Of a stretch of DNA of 64,000 bases, positions 30,971 to 40,721 are shown one piece after another. Within the stretch, counting starts at the first letter, position 1, and every line of letters starts with the position of its first letter. Source of the stretch: Lactococcus garvieae (GTDB taxonomy: Bacteria > Bacillota > Bacilli > Lactobacillales > Streptococcaceae); contig NZ_CP065691.1 of NCBI RefSeq assembly GCF_016027715.1, forward strand, positions 1,335,954-1,399,953, read 5' to 3'. Below the pieces are notes generated by a model. That model saw nothing but the letters and a program-made list of their open reading frames with translations, had not been told where the DNA came from and ran no database searches. The position numbers were made by a program, and so were the translations under genes.

Positions 30971-31372
30971 CTATTTTGCAGATATGTCCGCATTTTTAAG
31001 ACAAAATTCCGCAAAACTATTTAAACGCTCTGTCTTTTCAGTCAAGTGTAAAAAGCCCACAACTGCCTCAAAACCTGTCGATATTCGATAAGTTACGACA
31101 TCTGTATTTTTAGCGGTAGTCTTCGAGTGAGCATTTCGCCCACGCTTAAAATAGTTCATCTCTTCTTCAGTAAGAAAGTTTTCTTCTTCCATCTTACGAA
31201 TCAAAGCAGCCTGTGCTTTTGCTGATACATACTTGGTGGCCTGACGTTGTAGCTCTCCAGGCTTTGTAAGGCCTTTACTTAGTAAATAATCTCTTACAAA
31301 AACCTCGTAAACTGCATCTCCAATATAAGCCAATGCAACACCATTCAGTAATTCTGCATCTTTCTTATTCAC
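30971..31372 (-). CDS. mrnC: Mini-ribonuclease III
   Basis: A 133-residue RNase III-like catalytic domain without dsRNA-binding domain ([22 protein letters not shown] and the GRNAHSKT segment). It matures 23S rRNA precursor ends. It starts with GTG (31370-31372) within the end of cysS, an 8-bp overlap, with AGGTGG upstream; cysE-cysS-mrnC is thus one operon, the normal Firmicutes order. Confidence 0.95.
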   Translation of the reverse strand: MNKKDAELLNGVALAYIGDAVYEVFVRDYLLSKGLTKPGELQRQATKYVSAKAQAALIRKMEEENFLTEEEMNYFKRGRNAHSKTTAKNTDVVTYRISTGFEAVVGFLHLTEKTERLNSFAEFCLKNADISAK

Positions 31373-32717
31373 GGTGCCACCTCACACCTTGGGTTGTATC
31401 TTCTAAAATAATACCTTGACTCTTTAAATCATCACGAATTTTATCAGCCTGTGCAAAATCACGCGCAGCACGAGCTTCTTCTCTCGCTTCAATTAATTTT
31501 TCAATATCATCATCAAGTTGCTTCACTTCTGAGTCAAACTGGACGCCTAAAATCAAAAGCACATCGTCAAAGAATGCTTTAACTTCGGGACCGCCATTGC
31601 CTTTGTTCACCCAGCTAATGAAATCATAAAAGACCGTCAGACCATTTGCAATATTAAAATCTTCATCCATAGCTGCTTCAAAGTCTGCTTTATATTTACC
31701 AAGCACTTCAAGGTCACTGCTATCAGAAACATCAAGATTTCGATAAGCATTCTCAATCTTCTTCACATTATTTTCCGCATCCTGAACCGCTTCATCTGTG
31801 AAATTAACTGGACGACGATAATGTGTTGTAGCCAAGAAAAAGCGAAGTACTGTTGGATTCACAACTTCTAGCATTTCATGAACAGTTTTAAAATTTCCTA
31901 GTGACTTAGACATTTTTTCACCACTCACGTTAACAAAACCGTTATGCATCCAATAATTGACGAATTTCTTCCCAGTTTTTGCTTCCGATTGAGCTATTTC
32001 ATTTGTATGATGGGGAAATTCTAAGTCTGCTCCACCAGCATGGATATCCAGAGTATCTCCCAAGAGATCGCTACTCATTACAGAGCATTCAATGTGCCAG
32101 CCTGGACGTCCTTCGCCCCATGGGCTCTTCCAAGAAACTTCACCATCTTTTGCTGCTTTCCATAAGGCAAAATCAGCTGAACTTTCTTTACGTGATGTTT
32201 CCTCATCTGTGCGACCAGATGCGCCTTCTAGCAACTCTTCTAAATTTTTGTTAGCGAGTTTTGCATATCCTTCTGATTTTGATACACGGAAATAAACATC
32301 CCCTTCTGATTCGTATGCAAAGCCTTTTGCTATTAACTCTTGAATAAACTCAATCATTTTGTCAATATACTCTGTAGCACGAGGATTCGCACTGGCTCGC
32401 TTCACATTCAGTGCATCAATGTCTTGGTAAAAGGCGGAAATATACTTGTCTGAAAGTTCTTGAGCTGTCATGTGTTCTTGCGCAGCTCCCTTGATAATCT
32501 TATCATCAACATCTGTAAAGTTAGAGACATAGTTTACTTCAAAACCACGGTATTCCATGTATCTGCGCACCAGGTCAAAAGCAACAACAGATCGAGCATT
32601 TCCTATATGGATATAGTTATACACTGTCGGCCCACACACATACATTTTTATTTTATTTTTCTCGAGGGGATGAAACTCCTCGATTTTTCTGGTCATCGTG
32701 TTATAGATGTGAAGCAT
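31365..32717 (-). CDS. cysS: Cysteinyl-tRNA synthetase
   Basis: A 450-residue class I synthetase: HIGN signature ([16 protein letters not shown]), zinc site ([24 protein letters not shown]) and KMSKSLGN loop. It charges tRNA-Cys. The ATG at 32717 lies 17 bp inside the end of cysE with GGAGG eight bases upstream, so translation is coupled. Confidence 0.97.
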   Translation of the reverse strand: MLHIYNTMTRKIEEFHPLEKNKIKMYVCGPTVYNYIHIGNARSVVAFDLVRRYMEYRGFEVNYVSNFTDVDDKIIKGAAQEHMTAQELSDKYISAFYQDIDALNVKRASANPRATEYIDKMIEFIQELIAKGFAYESEGDVYFRVSKSEGYAKLANKNLEELLEGASGRTDEETSRKESSADFALWKAAKDGEVSWKSPWGEGRPGWHIECSVMSSDLLGDTLDIHAGGADLEFPHHTNEIAQSEAKTGKKFVNYWMHNGFVNVSGEKMSKSLGNFKTVHEMLEVVNPTVLRFFLATTHYRRPVNFTDEAVQDAENNVKKIENAYRNLDVSDSSDLEVLGKYKADFEAAMDEDFNIANGLTVFYDFISWVNKGNGGPEVKAFFDDVLLILGVQFDSEVKQLDDDIEKLIEAREEARAARDFAQADKIRDDLKSQGIILEDTTQGVRWHRE

Positions 32718-33300
32718 GATAGCTGGCCTCCCTTTTTTCTTCTATCGTCGAAATTTTATCTGAATCTTTTTGTCCCTTAACCCGTACCACCTTAGCTGGA
32801 ATTCCAACAACAGTAACATCAGAGGGGACATCGCTTACAACAACTGCCCCCGCACCTACTTTGGCATTTTCACCAATTTCGATCGGACCCAGTAGTTGTG
32901 AGTGCGCTGAAATCAAAGCACCTTGACGTACCGTAGGATGCCGTTTTCCTTTATCTTTACCTGTTCCCCCTAAGGTAACTCCATGGTAAAGTTTCACATT
33001 GGTTTCCACAATGGCTGTTTCTCCGATGACCAAGCCTGAGCCGTGGTCAATAAAGACACCATGAGCAATTTTTGCTCCCGGATGAATTTCTATCTGAGTC
33101 CAAAATCGCCAAAATTGTGAATTCATTCTGGCCCAAAGTTTAAAGTTATGTTTCCAAAGCCAGTGACTGAAACGATGCGCAGCCAGTGCTTTTACTCCTG
33201 GATAGGTTAAGAGAACTTCTAGCCCTGTTCGTGCAGCAGGGTCATTTTCCTTTGTGACACGGATGGCTTCCTGCCAAAAGCCTCTCTTTTTATTTTTCAT
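32701..33300 (-). CDS. cysE: Serine O-acetyltransferase
   Basis: A 199-residue enzyme making O-acetylserine for cysteine synthesis. The N-terminal helical part (TGLEVLLTYPGVKALAAHRFSHWLW) is followed by the left-handed beta-helix of hexapeptide repeats (IHPGAKIAHGVFIDHGSGLVIGE; GVTLGGTGKD). It is shorter at the C terminus than the E. coli enzyme, as usual in Gram-positives. There is no ribosome binding site before its ATG; an extended -10 (TG-C-TATAAT, 33309-33314) ends eight bases upstream, which predicts a leaderless mRNA. Confidence 0.93.
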   Translation of the reverse strand: MKNKKRGFWQEAIRVTKENDPAARTGLEVLLTYPGVKALAAHRFSHWLWKHNFKLWARMNSQFWRFWTQIEIHPGAKIAHGVFIDHGSGLVIGETAIVETNVKLYHGVTLGGTGKDKGKRHPTVRQGALISAHSQLLGPIEIGENAKVGAGAVVVSDVPSDVTVVGIPAKVVRVKGQKDSDKISTIEEKREASYHASHL

Positions 33301-33308
33301 ATTTATTT

Positions 33309-33317
33309 ATTATAGCA
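33309..33317 (-). promoter_or_regulatory. cysE promoter (predicts leaderless mRNA)
   Basis: Minus strand TG-C-TATAAT with TATAAT at 33309-33314, eight bases before the cysE ATG (33298-33300). The start point should fall about 2 bases from the ATG. The -35 is weak (GCGCTT). Confidence 0.65.
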
Positions 33318-33331
33318 AAAATCTATAGGAA

Positions 33332-33353
33332 AAGCGCATTGCACTGCGCCTTA
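33332..33353 (-). terminator. pnp terminator
   Basis: Minus strand AAGGCGCA and TGCGCTTT pair (one GU) around a 6-nt loop, followed by a short T-run; it lies between the pnp stop and the cysE promoter. Confidence 0.65.
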
Positions 33354-33361
33354 CTCTTTTA

Positions 33362-35650
33362 TTATTCAGGTCTTGTCGTTGACAACTCTGGAAATTCTTC
33401 ATCTACACCGGGAGCTTTACGTTCACGACGTTCAAACGGATGCTCTTTTGTTTTGCCGTCTTTTCCTTTATCGTAAGGACGACGGCCGTTACCCGCATTC
33501 CCATTACGACGTTCACGTGGTTTATGCTCTGGTTCGACATAGTCTTTTGGTTTTTCGACCAATGCACGCATAGAAGCGTCGACACGTCCTTTATCATCAA
33601 TTTTTGTAATTTTGACTTTGACTGTATCTCCAAGTTTCACAACATCTTCAACTCTATTTGTACGCTGCCATGCCATTTCTGAAATATGTACCATCGCATC
33701 CGTACGTCCGAAAAGATGTACGAAAGCTCCAAATTTTTCAATGCGAACAACTTTGGCCTCGTAAACATCACCTACCTTAGCTTCACGTACAAGCTCTGCA
33801 ATAATTTCCTTGGCATGATCAATGGCAGCTTGATCAGATGAAAAGATAGAACAAAGGCCGTCTTCATCAATATCAATTTTCACCCCGGTTTCTTCGATAA
33901 TCTTATCTATCGTTTCGCCACCTTTACCGATAACAATCTTAATCTTGTCTGTATCAATCTTAATCGTATCAATTTTAGGAGCAGAAGGTGCAAGTGTAGC
34001 ACGTGGTTCCGCAATTGTCGCTTCAATCACATCTAAAATTTCCAAACGTGCACGTTTAGCTTGAGCGAGCGCCTCTGCCAAAATCTCTGCTGTGATTCCT
34101 GAAATTTTAATATCCATTTGTAGGGCTGTAATGCCTTCTCGTGTTCCAGCAACCTTGAAGTCCATATCACCAAAATGGTCTTCAAGTCCTTGAATATCTG
34201 TCAAAATAGAATAATTTGCACCATCTGAAATGAGTCCCATCGCGATGCCGGCTACAGGAGCTTTGATAGGTACACCTCCAGCCATTAAGGCTAAAGTACC
34301 CGCACAAATTGAAGCTTGTGATGAGGAACCGTTTGATTCCAAAACTTCTGCAACTAAACGAATCGCATAAGGAAATTCCTCCAAAGAGGGCATTACTTGC
34401 TCCAAAGCCCGCTCCCCTAAAGCACCATGCCCAATTTCACGACGGCCAGGCGCTCCATAGCGGCCCGTTTCTCCTACTGAATACTGCGGGAAGTTATAAT
34501 GATGCATGAAGCGTTTTTTATATTCCAAATCTAAACCGTCTATAGTTTGAGCTTCTCTCATCGGAGCCAAAGTCAAAGTTGACAAAGCTTGAGTCTGCCC
34601 CCGAGTAAAGAGAGCAGAACCATGGGTAATAGTATTAGGCGTGAAATCAATCTCTGCTGCTAAAGGACGAATCTCATCTACTTTACGACCATCAGGACGG
34701 ACTTTATCTTCTGTAATCAAGCGACGGACTTCTGTATGTTCCATACCCTCAAGAATTTCGGATACGTCACGCATAATGCGTGAAAATTCTTCATGATCAG
34801 CGTACTTCTCTTCATATTCTTCCTTGACGCGATCTTTCACTGCTACTGTTGCAGCTTCACGAGCAAGTTTTTCTTCCACTTGTACAGCTGCTTGCAAGTC
34901 TTTATTATAGGCAGCAATGATTTCGGCTTTAAGCTCTTCATCCACTCGAAGAAGCTCCACTTCTACTTTCTCTTTGCCTACTTGCGCTACGATTTCATTT
35001 TGGAACGCAATCAACTCTTTGACTGCTGCATGCCCTGCAAGCAGTGCCTCCAGCATGATCGCTTCTGACAATTCTTTGGCACCAGACTCTACCATGTTAA
35101 TGGCATCAATATTACCTGCTACTGCAAGTTCTAAGTCAGAGGCCTCTGCTTGGGCTACATCTGGATTAATCACGATTTCGCCATCCACATAGCCTACTTC
35201 AACACCTGCTATAGGACCATCAAAGGGTATATCAGAAATAGCAAGGGCTAGTGAACTACCAAACATCGCCGCCATACGCCCACTCGCATTTTCATCGTAG
35301 GAAAGAACAGTATTAATAACCTGAACATCATTGCGGAATCCTTCGGCAAACATTGGGCGAATAGGGCGGTCAATTAAGCGTGCAGTTAATGTAGCATAAG
35401 TCGAGGGGCGTGCTTCACGTTTGTTAAAACCACCCGGGAACTTACCTGCGGCATACATTTTTTCTTCATAGTTGACTTGCAGTGGGAAAAAATCTCCTGC
35501 TGCCTTTTTCTTTGACATGGTTGCTGCAGTAAGTACCGTTGTATCACCATAACGAACGACAACAGCTCCATTAGCTTGTTTGGCAACTTGACCTGTTTCA
35601 ACCACAAGGCTACGTCCTGCAAAATTCATTTTGAAAGTTTTTTTTGTCAT
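33362..35650 (-). CDS. pnp: Polynucleotide phosphorylase
   Basis: A 762-residue PNPase from the ATG at 35650 ([15 protein letters not shown]); GGGAGAG precedes it and the 16 codons further upstream are unsupported. Two RNase PH-like domains, then KH ([20 protein letters not shown]) and S1 ([21 protein letters not shown]), then a long basic-acidic tail ([20 protein letters not shown]). 3'-5' phosphorolytic RNA decay. Promoter with TATAAT at 35755-35760 leaves a 5' leader of about 100 bases, which in other bacteria carries the autoregulatory structure. Confidence 0.97.
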   Translation of the reverse strand: MTKKTFKMNFAGRSLVVETGQVAKQANGAVVVRYGDTTVLTAATMSKKKAAGDFFPLQVNYEEKMYAAGKFPGGFNKREARPSTYATLTARLIDRPIRPMFAEGFRNDVQVINTVLSYDENASGRMAAMFGSSLALAISDIPFDGPIAGVEVGYVDGEIVINPDVAQAEASDLELAVAGNIDAINMVESGAKELSEAIMLEALLAGHAAVKELIAFQNEIVAQVGKEKVEVELLRVDEELKAEIIAAYNKDLQAAVQVEEKLAREAATVAVKDRVKEEYEEKYADHEEFSRIMRDVSEILEGMEHTEVRRLITEDKVRPDGRKVDEIRPLAAEIDFTPNTITHGSALFTRGQTQALSTLTLAPMREAQTIDGLDLEYKKRFMHHYNFPQYSVGETGRYGAPGRREIGHGALGERALEQVMPSLEEFPYAIRLVAEVLESNGSSSQASICAGTLALMAGGVPIKAPVAGIAMGLISDGANYSILTDIQGLEDHFGDMDFKVAGTREGITALQMDIKISGITAEILAEALAQAKRARLEILDVIEATIAEPRATLAPSAPKIDTIKIDTDKIKIVIGKGGETIDKIIEETGVKIDIDEDGLCSIFSSDQAAIDHAKEIIAELVREAKVGDVYEAKVVRIEKFGAFVHLFGRTDAMVHISEMAWQRTNRVEDVVKLGDTVKVKITKIDDKGRVDASMRALVEKPKDYVEPEHKPRERRNGNAGNGRRPYDKGKDGKTKEHPFERRERKAPGVDEEFPELSTTRPE

Positions 35651-35904
35651 TTTCTCTCCCACTTTTTGAGGCTTTTTATGCTTCAACCTTCTATCCAAAA
35701 ATCAATTTTCTTTTAGCAAGTCAACTCATTTTTGCATAGAACAGCACTGTGCCTATTATACTATATTTTCTAGTATAAAAAAAGCTTGATAAAACCAGTG
35801 CCTATGGCTTTTGTAAACTTATCTCTTGCAAAAAGAATGCGCTTGCTTTACTCAAGTTTTAAGCCCGCTCGCAAGAGAGAGGACGGAAGTCTTTAAAATA
35901 GTGC

Positions 35905-35910
35905 TATAAT
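35905..35910 (+). promoter_or_regulatory. -10 of the flippase-like gene
   Basis: TATAAT with an upstream TG-C (extended -10), 39 bases before the ATG at 35950. No strong -35. Confidence 0.5.
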
Positions 35911-35949
35911 TAAAGTGATTTTTAAATATTAATTGAAAAGGAAAATTCG

Positions 35950-37470
35950 ATGCGAGTCGTTAACTCATTACGAAATTCATCTTTTACTATTATTCAAAAA
36001 ATAATTGGCATGATTCTCGGTTTTGTAACCCGGACAGCCTTTATCTATACGCTAGGTATCAGTTACCAAGGACTAAATGGATTGTTTACTAGTATTCTTT
36101 CTATGCTCTCCATTGCGGAATTAGGTATTGGTAGTGCTATTGTGTTTAATATGTATCGCTATATTGCTGAAAATGATACAGAGACTATGAAGTCTCTCAT
36201 GCATTTTTATCGGACAGCCTACCGTATCGTTGCCGTTATTGTAACTGTTCTGGGTCTCTTATTGTTACCTTTCTTGAACTTTTTTAGTTCTTATCAAGGT
36301 ATCAACGATAATGTCTTCATTATTTATTTGCTCTTTTTAGCTAATAGTGTAGCTGGGTATCTTTTTAGTTACAAGCGCAGTATTTTGTATGCTGACCAAA
36401 AGAATTATATTGTGAACATTTTTGACACACTTTACACTCTCGTTGTCAATATTGCTTATATCATTGTCCTTTTTGTTTTCAAAAGCTTTATCCTTTATCT
36501 TATCTCAGCTTTAGTCCTCTCAATCGTTGAAAATATTTTAATTCAAGCTTTTGCTGACAAACGCTATCCCTGGTTAAAAGAAAAAAATATCCGCAAGCTG
36601 GAACCGGAAATCTTACATCGATTCAAAAAGCAAATTTATGGTATGTTTTATCATAATATTGGTACCTTCGTTGTCATGGGTTCAGATAGCTTAGTCATTA
36701 CAAAGTTTCTAGGTTTAACAACGATGGGGTTATACTCTAACTATAGCTTAATCACTGGTAACCTTTCCGGGCTTTTAATGGCAGCACTCGGTGGTTTAAC
36801 CGCCAGCATCGGAAATCTCCTGACTGAAAAAGATACAAAAAAATCCTTTGAGGTTTATAAAAATTTAAGTTTTGCTACTTTCTGGATTTTTACAGCTGTA
36901 TCTGCTGCACTCCTCCTTGTTATGCAGCCCTTCATCATTGTCTGGCTCGGGGAAAAATTCATATTAAGCTTTCCGATTTTAGTGATGATTGTCCTTAATT
37001 TTTATATCTTAGGAATGCGCAAACCAATTCGTCTTTTCCAAGATGCGTCAGGTATTTTCTACGAAAATCGACATATCCCAGTTATCGGTGCTGTCCTTAA
37101 TCTAGGCCTTTCACTCCTCTTTGTAACTTTTATGGGACTGACAGGTGTGCTTCTTGGAACCTTTTTAAGTACTCTTATCTTATATGGTTATAGTTTCCCT
37201 AAATATATCTATTCTCCGCTTTTTGATCGTCCTATTTCTGATTATATTATTGAACAGATAAAATATCTTGCTGTTTTTGGTTTAATCTTGGTTTTGAGTA
37301 GCTTATCTATTCTATTATTAACTCTTTTTACAAATCATTGGTTAGTTTTCTTCCTTAGCTTGATTGTAGCACTCCTCTTACCTAATGGTTTACTTCTACT
37401 TATCTATCATCGTAAACCTGAATTTCAATATTTTAAGAGTCTCATGCTCCGCTTGATTAAACATAATTAA
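35950..37470 (+). CDS. Polysaccharide flippase-like membrane protein
   Basis: A 506-residue protein with about 12-14 membrane helices, of the oligosaccharide flippase (Wzx/RfbX, MATE-like) type: the N-terminal RNSSFTIIQKIIGMILGFVTRTAFIY and the YADQKNYIVNIFDTLYTLV segment are typical. It probably moves lipid-linked repeat units across the membrane. It stands alone on the plus strand opposite a minus-strand set of glycan genes that ends at the shared terminator 37498-37530. No polymerase gene is visible nearby. Confidence 0.82.
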   Translation: MRVVNSLRNSSFTIIQKIIGMILGFVTRTAFIYTLGISYQGLNGLFTSILSMLSIAELGIGSAIVFNMYRYIAENDTETMKSLMHFYRTAYRIVAVIVTVLGLLLLPFLNFFSSYQGINDNVFIIYLLFLANSVAGYLFSYKRSILYADQKNYIVNIFDTLYTLVVNIAYIIVLFVFKSFILYLISALVLSIVENILIQAFADKRYPWLKEKNIRKLEPEILHRFKKQIYGMFYHNIGTFVVMGSDSLVITKFLGLTTMGLYSNYSLITGNLSGLLMAALGGLTASIGNLLTEKDTKKSFEVYKNLSFATFWIFTAVSAALLLVMQPFIIVWLGEKFILSFPILVMIVLNFYILGMRKPIRLFQDASGIFYENRHIPVIGAVLNLGLSLLFVTFMGLTGVLLGTFLSTLILYGYSFPKYIYSPLFDRPISDYIIEQIKYLAVFGLILVLSSLSILLLTLFTNHWLVFFLSLIVALLLPNGLLLLIYHRKPEFQYFKSLMLRLIKHN

Positions 37471-37497
37471 GGTAAACCAAATCCTCTACTTTCTCAA

Positions 37498-37530
37498 AAA
37501 AAATCATATCAATAATTGATATGATTTTTT
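37498..37530. terminator. Bidirectional terminator
   Basis: AAAAAATCATATCAA (37498-37512) and TTGATATGATTTTTT (37516-37530) around a 3-nt loop, between convergent glycan genes. Confidence 0.88.
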
Positions 37531-37535
37531 ATATT

Positions 37536-38789
37536 TCAGACATCTAATTTGTAGTACTTTTTCAAAAGTTCATAATATGGGAGTGGCAGCTTCACAAGTC
37601 TTTTTAAAAAGGCTACTTTCCAACTCTTATTAAAATCTCTCATCAAGTCCTTGGGTCTAAAGAGATAAGCAAAAGCATTTTTCGGCGCGGCCAAAGAATA
37701 TATCTCTCCTTCATTCTCCAACGTTAAGCTTCCTAGTGCTTTAGCTTCCGCTTGAGTAGGGGTCTTAATGACTGCCTCAAAACCACTAAACCAAAAGATT
37801 GCATCTTTCTTGTCCCAATAAGGGCTATCCTCTGGCAAATCTGACGCAAAATTTTCGACAAATGCTAAAGCACCAGCTTGGATAGCCAAAAGATTCCGCT
37901 GATCGGGACTTCCCACATCATGTAAAAATTCTTCCAGCAGAGGTACTATACGGTCTTCTTTCTTTTTGAATCCAATACAAGATCCTTCCTGAGGCTGAAA
38001 AAGCCGCTCAAAGATCGGAAAGCTCAAGCCCATAAATTTATAGTAAGCCTGACCATGATGGGTATCGAACAAATAGCCCTTGCTTTGAGTTAAGCCACTC
38101 TCCGATTTTTTGGGGAGTATGCCTGTATAATAGCCTGTCACACTCTTTATACTGAGTTCAGCTTTTAATTCAAAAAGGGCTTTTTGTAAAGTGCCATGCC
38201 ACCCGATGTCAAAAAGAGCGACATCTCCTTGGATGGCTTCTTGCTTAAAATAAGCCTGTAAAAGCGTAGCTTCTTGTCGGCTATTTTGAACAATTTTTGG
38301 AAATAGTGCTTCTAATACACCACGCGCCTCTTGATGTTTTAAAAGCTCTTCTGAATCATTAAATACTATATTGAGTAAGGGTTCTGGTAAACCGTCCAAA
38401 TCTTTATTTGTTAAGCCTAATTTCTTTAAAGCTTTCCCAAAGCTGGTTTTGAGGTAAGGATATTTTTCAAAAAGTTCCTTAGGACTTTGGCAATTTACCA
38501 AAGTTGGCACAGCAAAGCTCCGACGCGAAGCATAGATGTAACTACTCTTTATTTTTTCTTGATATTTGTCATTACCTGAAAACAGGAGGTCAAATGCTTT
38601 CTTGACCATGTAGCCATCTCGTGCTAAAAATAAAATTCTGTTCAAATTATTTTTTCTAAGATCTTGGTAAAGCCAAGTGCTTAGCCCAAAAAGATATGGA
38701 CCAAAAGCGCGATAGCCAAATTTGTAGTATTCATCATCCTGATGATCTAAATGTCGAGCAATATATTTTTCTAAATAATGATCGTACAC
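37536..38789 (-). CDS. HAD-superfamily-like protein of glycan loci (COG5610-like)
   Basis: A 417-residue protein starting with GTG (38787-38789) behind AAGGA. The segment NRILFLARDGYMVKKAFDLL and YIYASRRSFAVPTL match the predicted HAD-like hydrolases (COG5610) that recur in capsule and teichoic acid gene clusters. The usual HAD DxD motif is not seen in its normal form (LARDGYM is closest), so catalysis is uncertain. It is the last gene of a three-gene minus-strand operon with a GT2 transferase and a LicD protein. Confidence 0.65.
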   Translation of the reverse strand: MYDHYLEKYIARHLDHQDDEYYKFGYRAFGPYLFGLSTWLYQDLRKNNLNRILFLARDGYMVKKAFDLLFSGNDKYQEKIKSSYIYASRRSFAVPTLVNCQSPKELFEKYPYLKTSFGKALKKLGLTNKDLDGLPEPLLNIVFNDSEELLKHQEARGVLEALFPKIVQNSRQEATLLQAYFKQEAIQGDVALFDIGWHGTLQKALFELKAELSIKSVTGYYTGILPKKSESGLTQSKGYLFDTHHGQAYYKFMGLSFPIFERLFQPQEGSCIGFKKKEDRIVPLLEEFLHDVGSPDQRNLLAIQAGALAFVENFASDLPEDSPYWDKKDAIFWFSGFEAVIKTPTQAEAKALGSLTLENEGEIYSLAAPKNAFAYLFRPKDLMRDFNKSWKVAFLKRLVKLPLPYYELLKKYYKLDV

Positions 38790-38804
38790 TGAAAATCCTT
38801 CTCT

Positions 38805-39755
38805 CTACTTTTTAAAAGCAAATATGACATCACGTAAACGACCACTCATTCCTCCATAAAACTTCCAGTCGCTAAATATCTGGGTGAACACACCCCAAAA
38901 CTTATTATCACGTGCCATGGCATGACGTTTTACATAAAAGTCATAATATGCTTTTACTTGAGGTGCATACTGCGATCCACGCATTTGTAAAACTTGATAC
39001 ATGACATCATAAAATCCAACGAACTTATAAAGCTCTTCCACATGAACCTGCTTTGGTGAGCTTAAAGTCAATAGTTTATCACCGGTGGCATTGCGATCAT
39101 GAAGTAGATGTGTCCCCACTATTTCGTTGAGGTTATAGCCTGTCTCTGTTAAACTAGAAAGCGCCGCAACCAGTACATCATGGGTAATATTATATTCTGG
39201 CTTCCAATATTTGACGATATCAGCAATAAACGAACGACGCATAGCTACGACCCATCCTACACGATAAGAAGAATAACCAAAACGGGGTGGATATTTTGAA
39301 AATGCTTGTTCCTTATTAAACTCAAAATACTTAAACCAACGTGGTAAATCTGCAACTTCTTCTGAAATTTTTTCAACTTGGATATCTGCAGAAAGCAACT
39401 CCATCTCAGGATGTGCTTCCATAACCTGTACTTGATGCTTATTCTTGTCTAAATGCCAAATATTGTCTTGATCGGAAAAGAAAGCAATATCGATATCATA
39501 ATCAAGAGTATCCACTAAAAGTTGTCGAAAATTTAAACGCCAACCTATGTTTTTCTCGTTTATCTTGATTATCCAATTTTCTAGAGCATATTGTTCAATA
39601 TAAGACTTCAAAAAGCTCACTGTATTATCGGTAGAGCGATCATCTCGGAAAAGTACAAAGTCTGGTTTCAGTTCTTGCTCCCGAATTGTATCCAGTTGTT
39701 TTTTTAATAATTTTTCGCCATTATAAGTGGCAACAAGTACAGCAGTTGTGGTCAT
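38805..39755 (-). CDS. Family 2 glycosyltransferase (rhamnosyltransferase-like)
   Basis: A 316-residue GT-A fold enzyme: TTAVLVATYNGEKLLKKQLDTI at the N terminus, then FRDDRSTDNT and FFSDQDNIWH (nucleotide-sugar and metal-binding Asp). The SDQDNIW form is typical for alpha-1,3-rhamnosyl-type transferases of streptococcal rhamnose polymers. It overlaps the LicD gene by 4 bp. It probably adds a side residue to a cell wall polysaccharide; the sugar is not known. Confidence 0.85.
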   Translation of the reverse strand: MTTTAVLVATYNGEKLLKKQLDTIREQELKPDFVLFRDDRSTDNTVSFLKSYIEQYALENWIIKINEKNIGWRLNFRQLLVDTLDYDIDIAFFSDQDNIWHLDKNKHQVQVMEAHPEMELLSADIQVEKISEEVADLPRWFKYFEFNKEQAFSKYPPRFGYSSYRVGWVVAMRRSFIADIVKYWKPEYNITHDVLVAALSSLTETGYNLNEIVGTHLLHDRNATGDKLLTLSSPKQVHVEELYKFVGFYDVMYQVLQMRGSQYAPQVKAYYDFYVKRHAMARDNKFWGVFTQIFSDWKFYGGMSGRLRDVIFAFKK

Positions 39756-40582
39756 TTCTCATCTTTCCAATACCAGTGGTAATAACTATGGTTACGAACA
39801 GCCTTTTTCTTTGGGGGATTACGCCATAATCCATAAAGCTCCGTCAAATAGATATCATGATTTTTGATTTTTTTCAACTTTAAATTTTCAAAGTCAATAT
39901 CTTCATATTCTGTAAAAATTGCCTTGTCAAAGTAAGCCGTTCTCTTTGGGGGTGACCAAACAAAATTACAGAACTTTTGATTTTGATCATTGTATTTTTG
40001 CATGAGCAAATCAACTTTCTCCGCTAAGCTTCTGCTTCGTCCACGATAACGTAGATGATAAGGGAGCCATAGAAGAGTCTTCGCTATAAAGTAGAGACGT
40101 TTCTCAGAGCTAGCATACGACAAACCGTTGGGTGCTGAAGAAACAAGCTGCGTTACTGCTGTGCGTACTTTTTTCTTAAATCTTTCCCCTTCACGTTTGT
40201 CTTCAGGTAAGCTATCCAGAGGAAAAATATCGATAAAAAGGCCGGTACCTTTATTTAAAGTGTCTAACTCACTTACAAAGTAAGTACGATTATCATACAA
40301 TTTAGCAAACGGTAAATAAGCAGTGTGATTTTTGTAATACAAGAGTGTAAAATGCTCAGGTAAGTCATCCATAAGAGCCGTCATTAAGCGCTCATAGTTA
40401 GGACGTGTCAACATCATATCTATATCATCATCCCAAGGAATATACCCCTTATATTTGACCGAACCAAGAAGGGTTCCAGCACCGATAGAATAGTCTATCC
40501 CTTGCTCACGGCAAATCTTGTCAATATAAGACATGAGTTCTAGTTGAATCTCACGCTGCTCATTTTTTGTTATTTCTTTCAT
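39752..40582 (-). CDS. LicD-family phosphotransferase
   Basis: A 276-residue protein from the ATG at 40582 (MKEITKNEQREIQLELM); AAGGAT lies eight bases upstream. The LicD motifs are clear: YSIGAGTLLGSVKYKGYIPWDDDIDMMLTRP. LicD proteins transfer phosphocholine or glycerol-phosphate-type groups to teichoic acids and wall polysaccharides. First gene of the operon with the GT2 and COG5610-like genes. No choline uptake or activation genes are visible in the window, so the donor group is open. Confidence 0.88.
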   Translation of the reverse strand: MKEITKNEQREIQLELMSYIDKICREQGIDYSIGAGTLLGSVKYKGYIPWDDDIDMMLTRPNYERLMTALMDDLPEHFTLLYYKNHTAYLPFAKLYDNRTYFVSELDTLNKGTGLFIDIFPLDSLPEDKREGERFKKKVRTAVTQLVSSAPNGLSYASSEKRLYFIAKTLLWLPYHLRYRGRSRSLAEKVDLLMQKYNDQNQKFCNFVWSPPKRTAYFDKAIFTEYEDIDFENLKLKKIKNHDIYLTELYGLWRNPPKKKAVRNHSYYHWYWKDEK

Positions 40583-40682
40583 TTCCCATATCCTTAGTAG
40601 CATTTTGATGCTATATAACATCTAAGTATAGCAAAATTATGATTCTTCCTCAATATCCGACTTACTTATGTTAGGCATATGT

Positions 40683-40688
40683 TATAAT
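40683..40688 (+). promoter_or_regulatory. -10 of the plus-strand glycosyltransferase gene
   Basis: TATAAT 33 bases before the ATG at 40722, with AAAGGA as binding site. It faces away from the LicD operon. Confidence 0.5.
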
Positions 40689-40721
40689 ATTTAAACAATA
40701 CTAATTTTTTAAAGGACTCAA

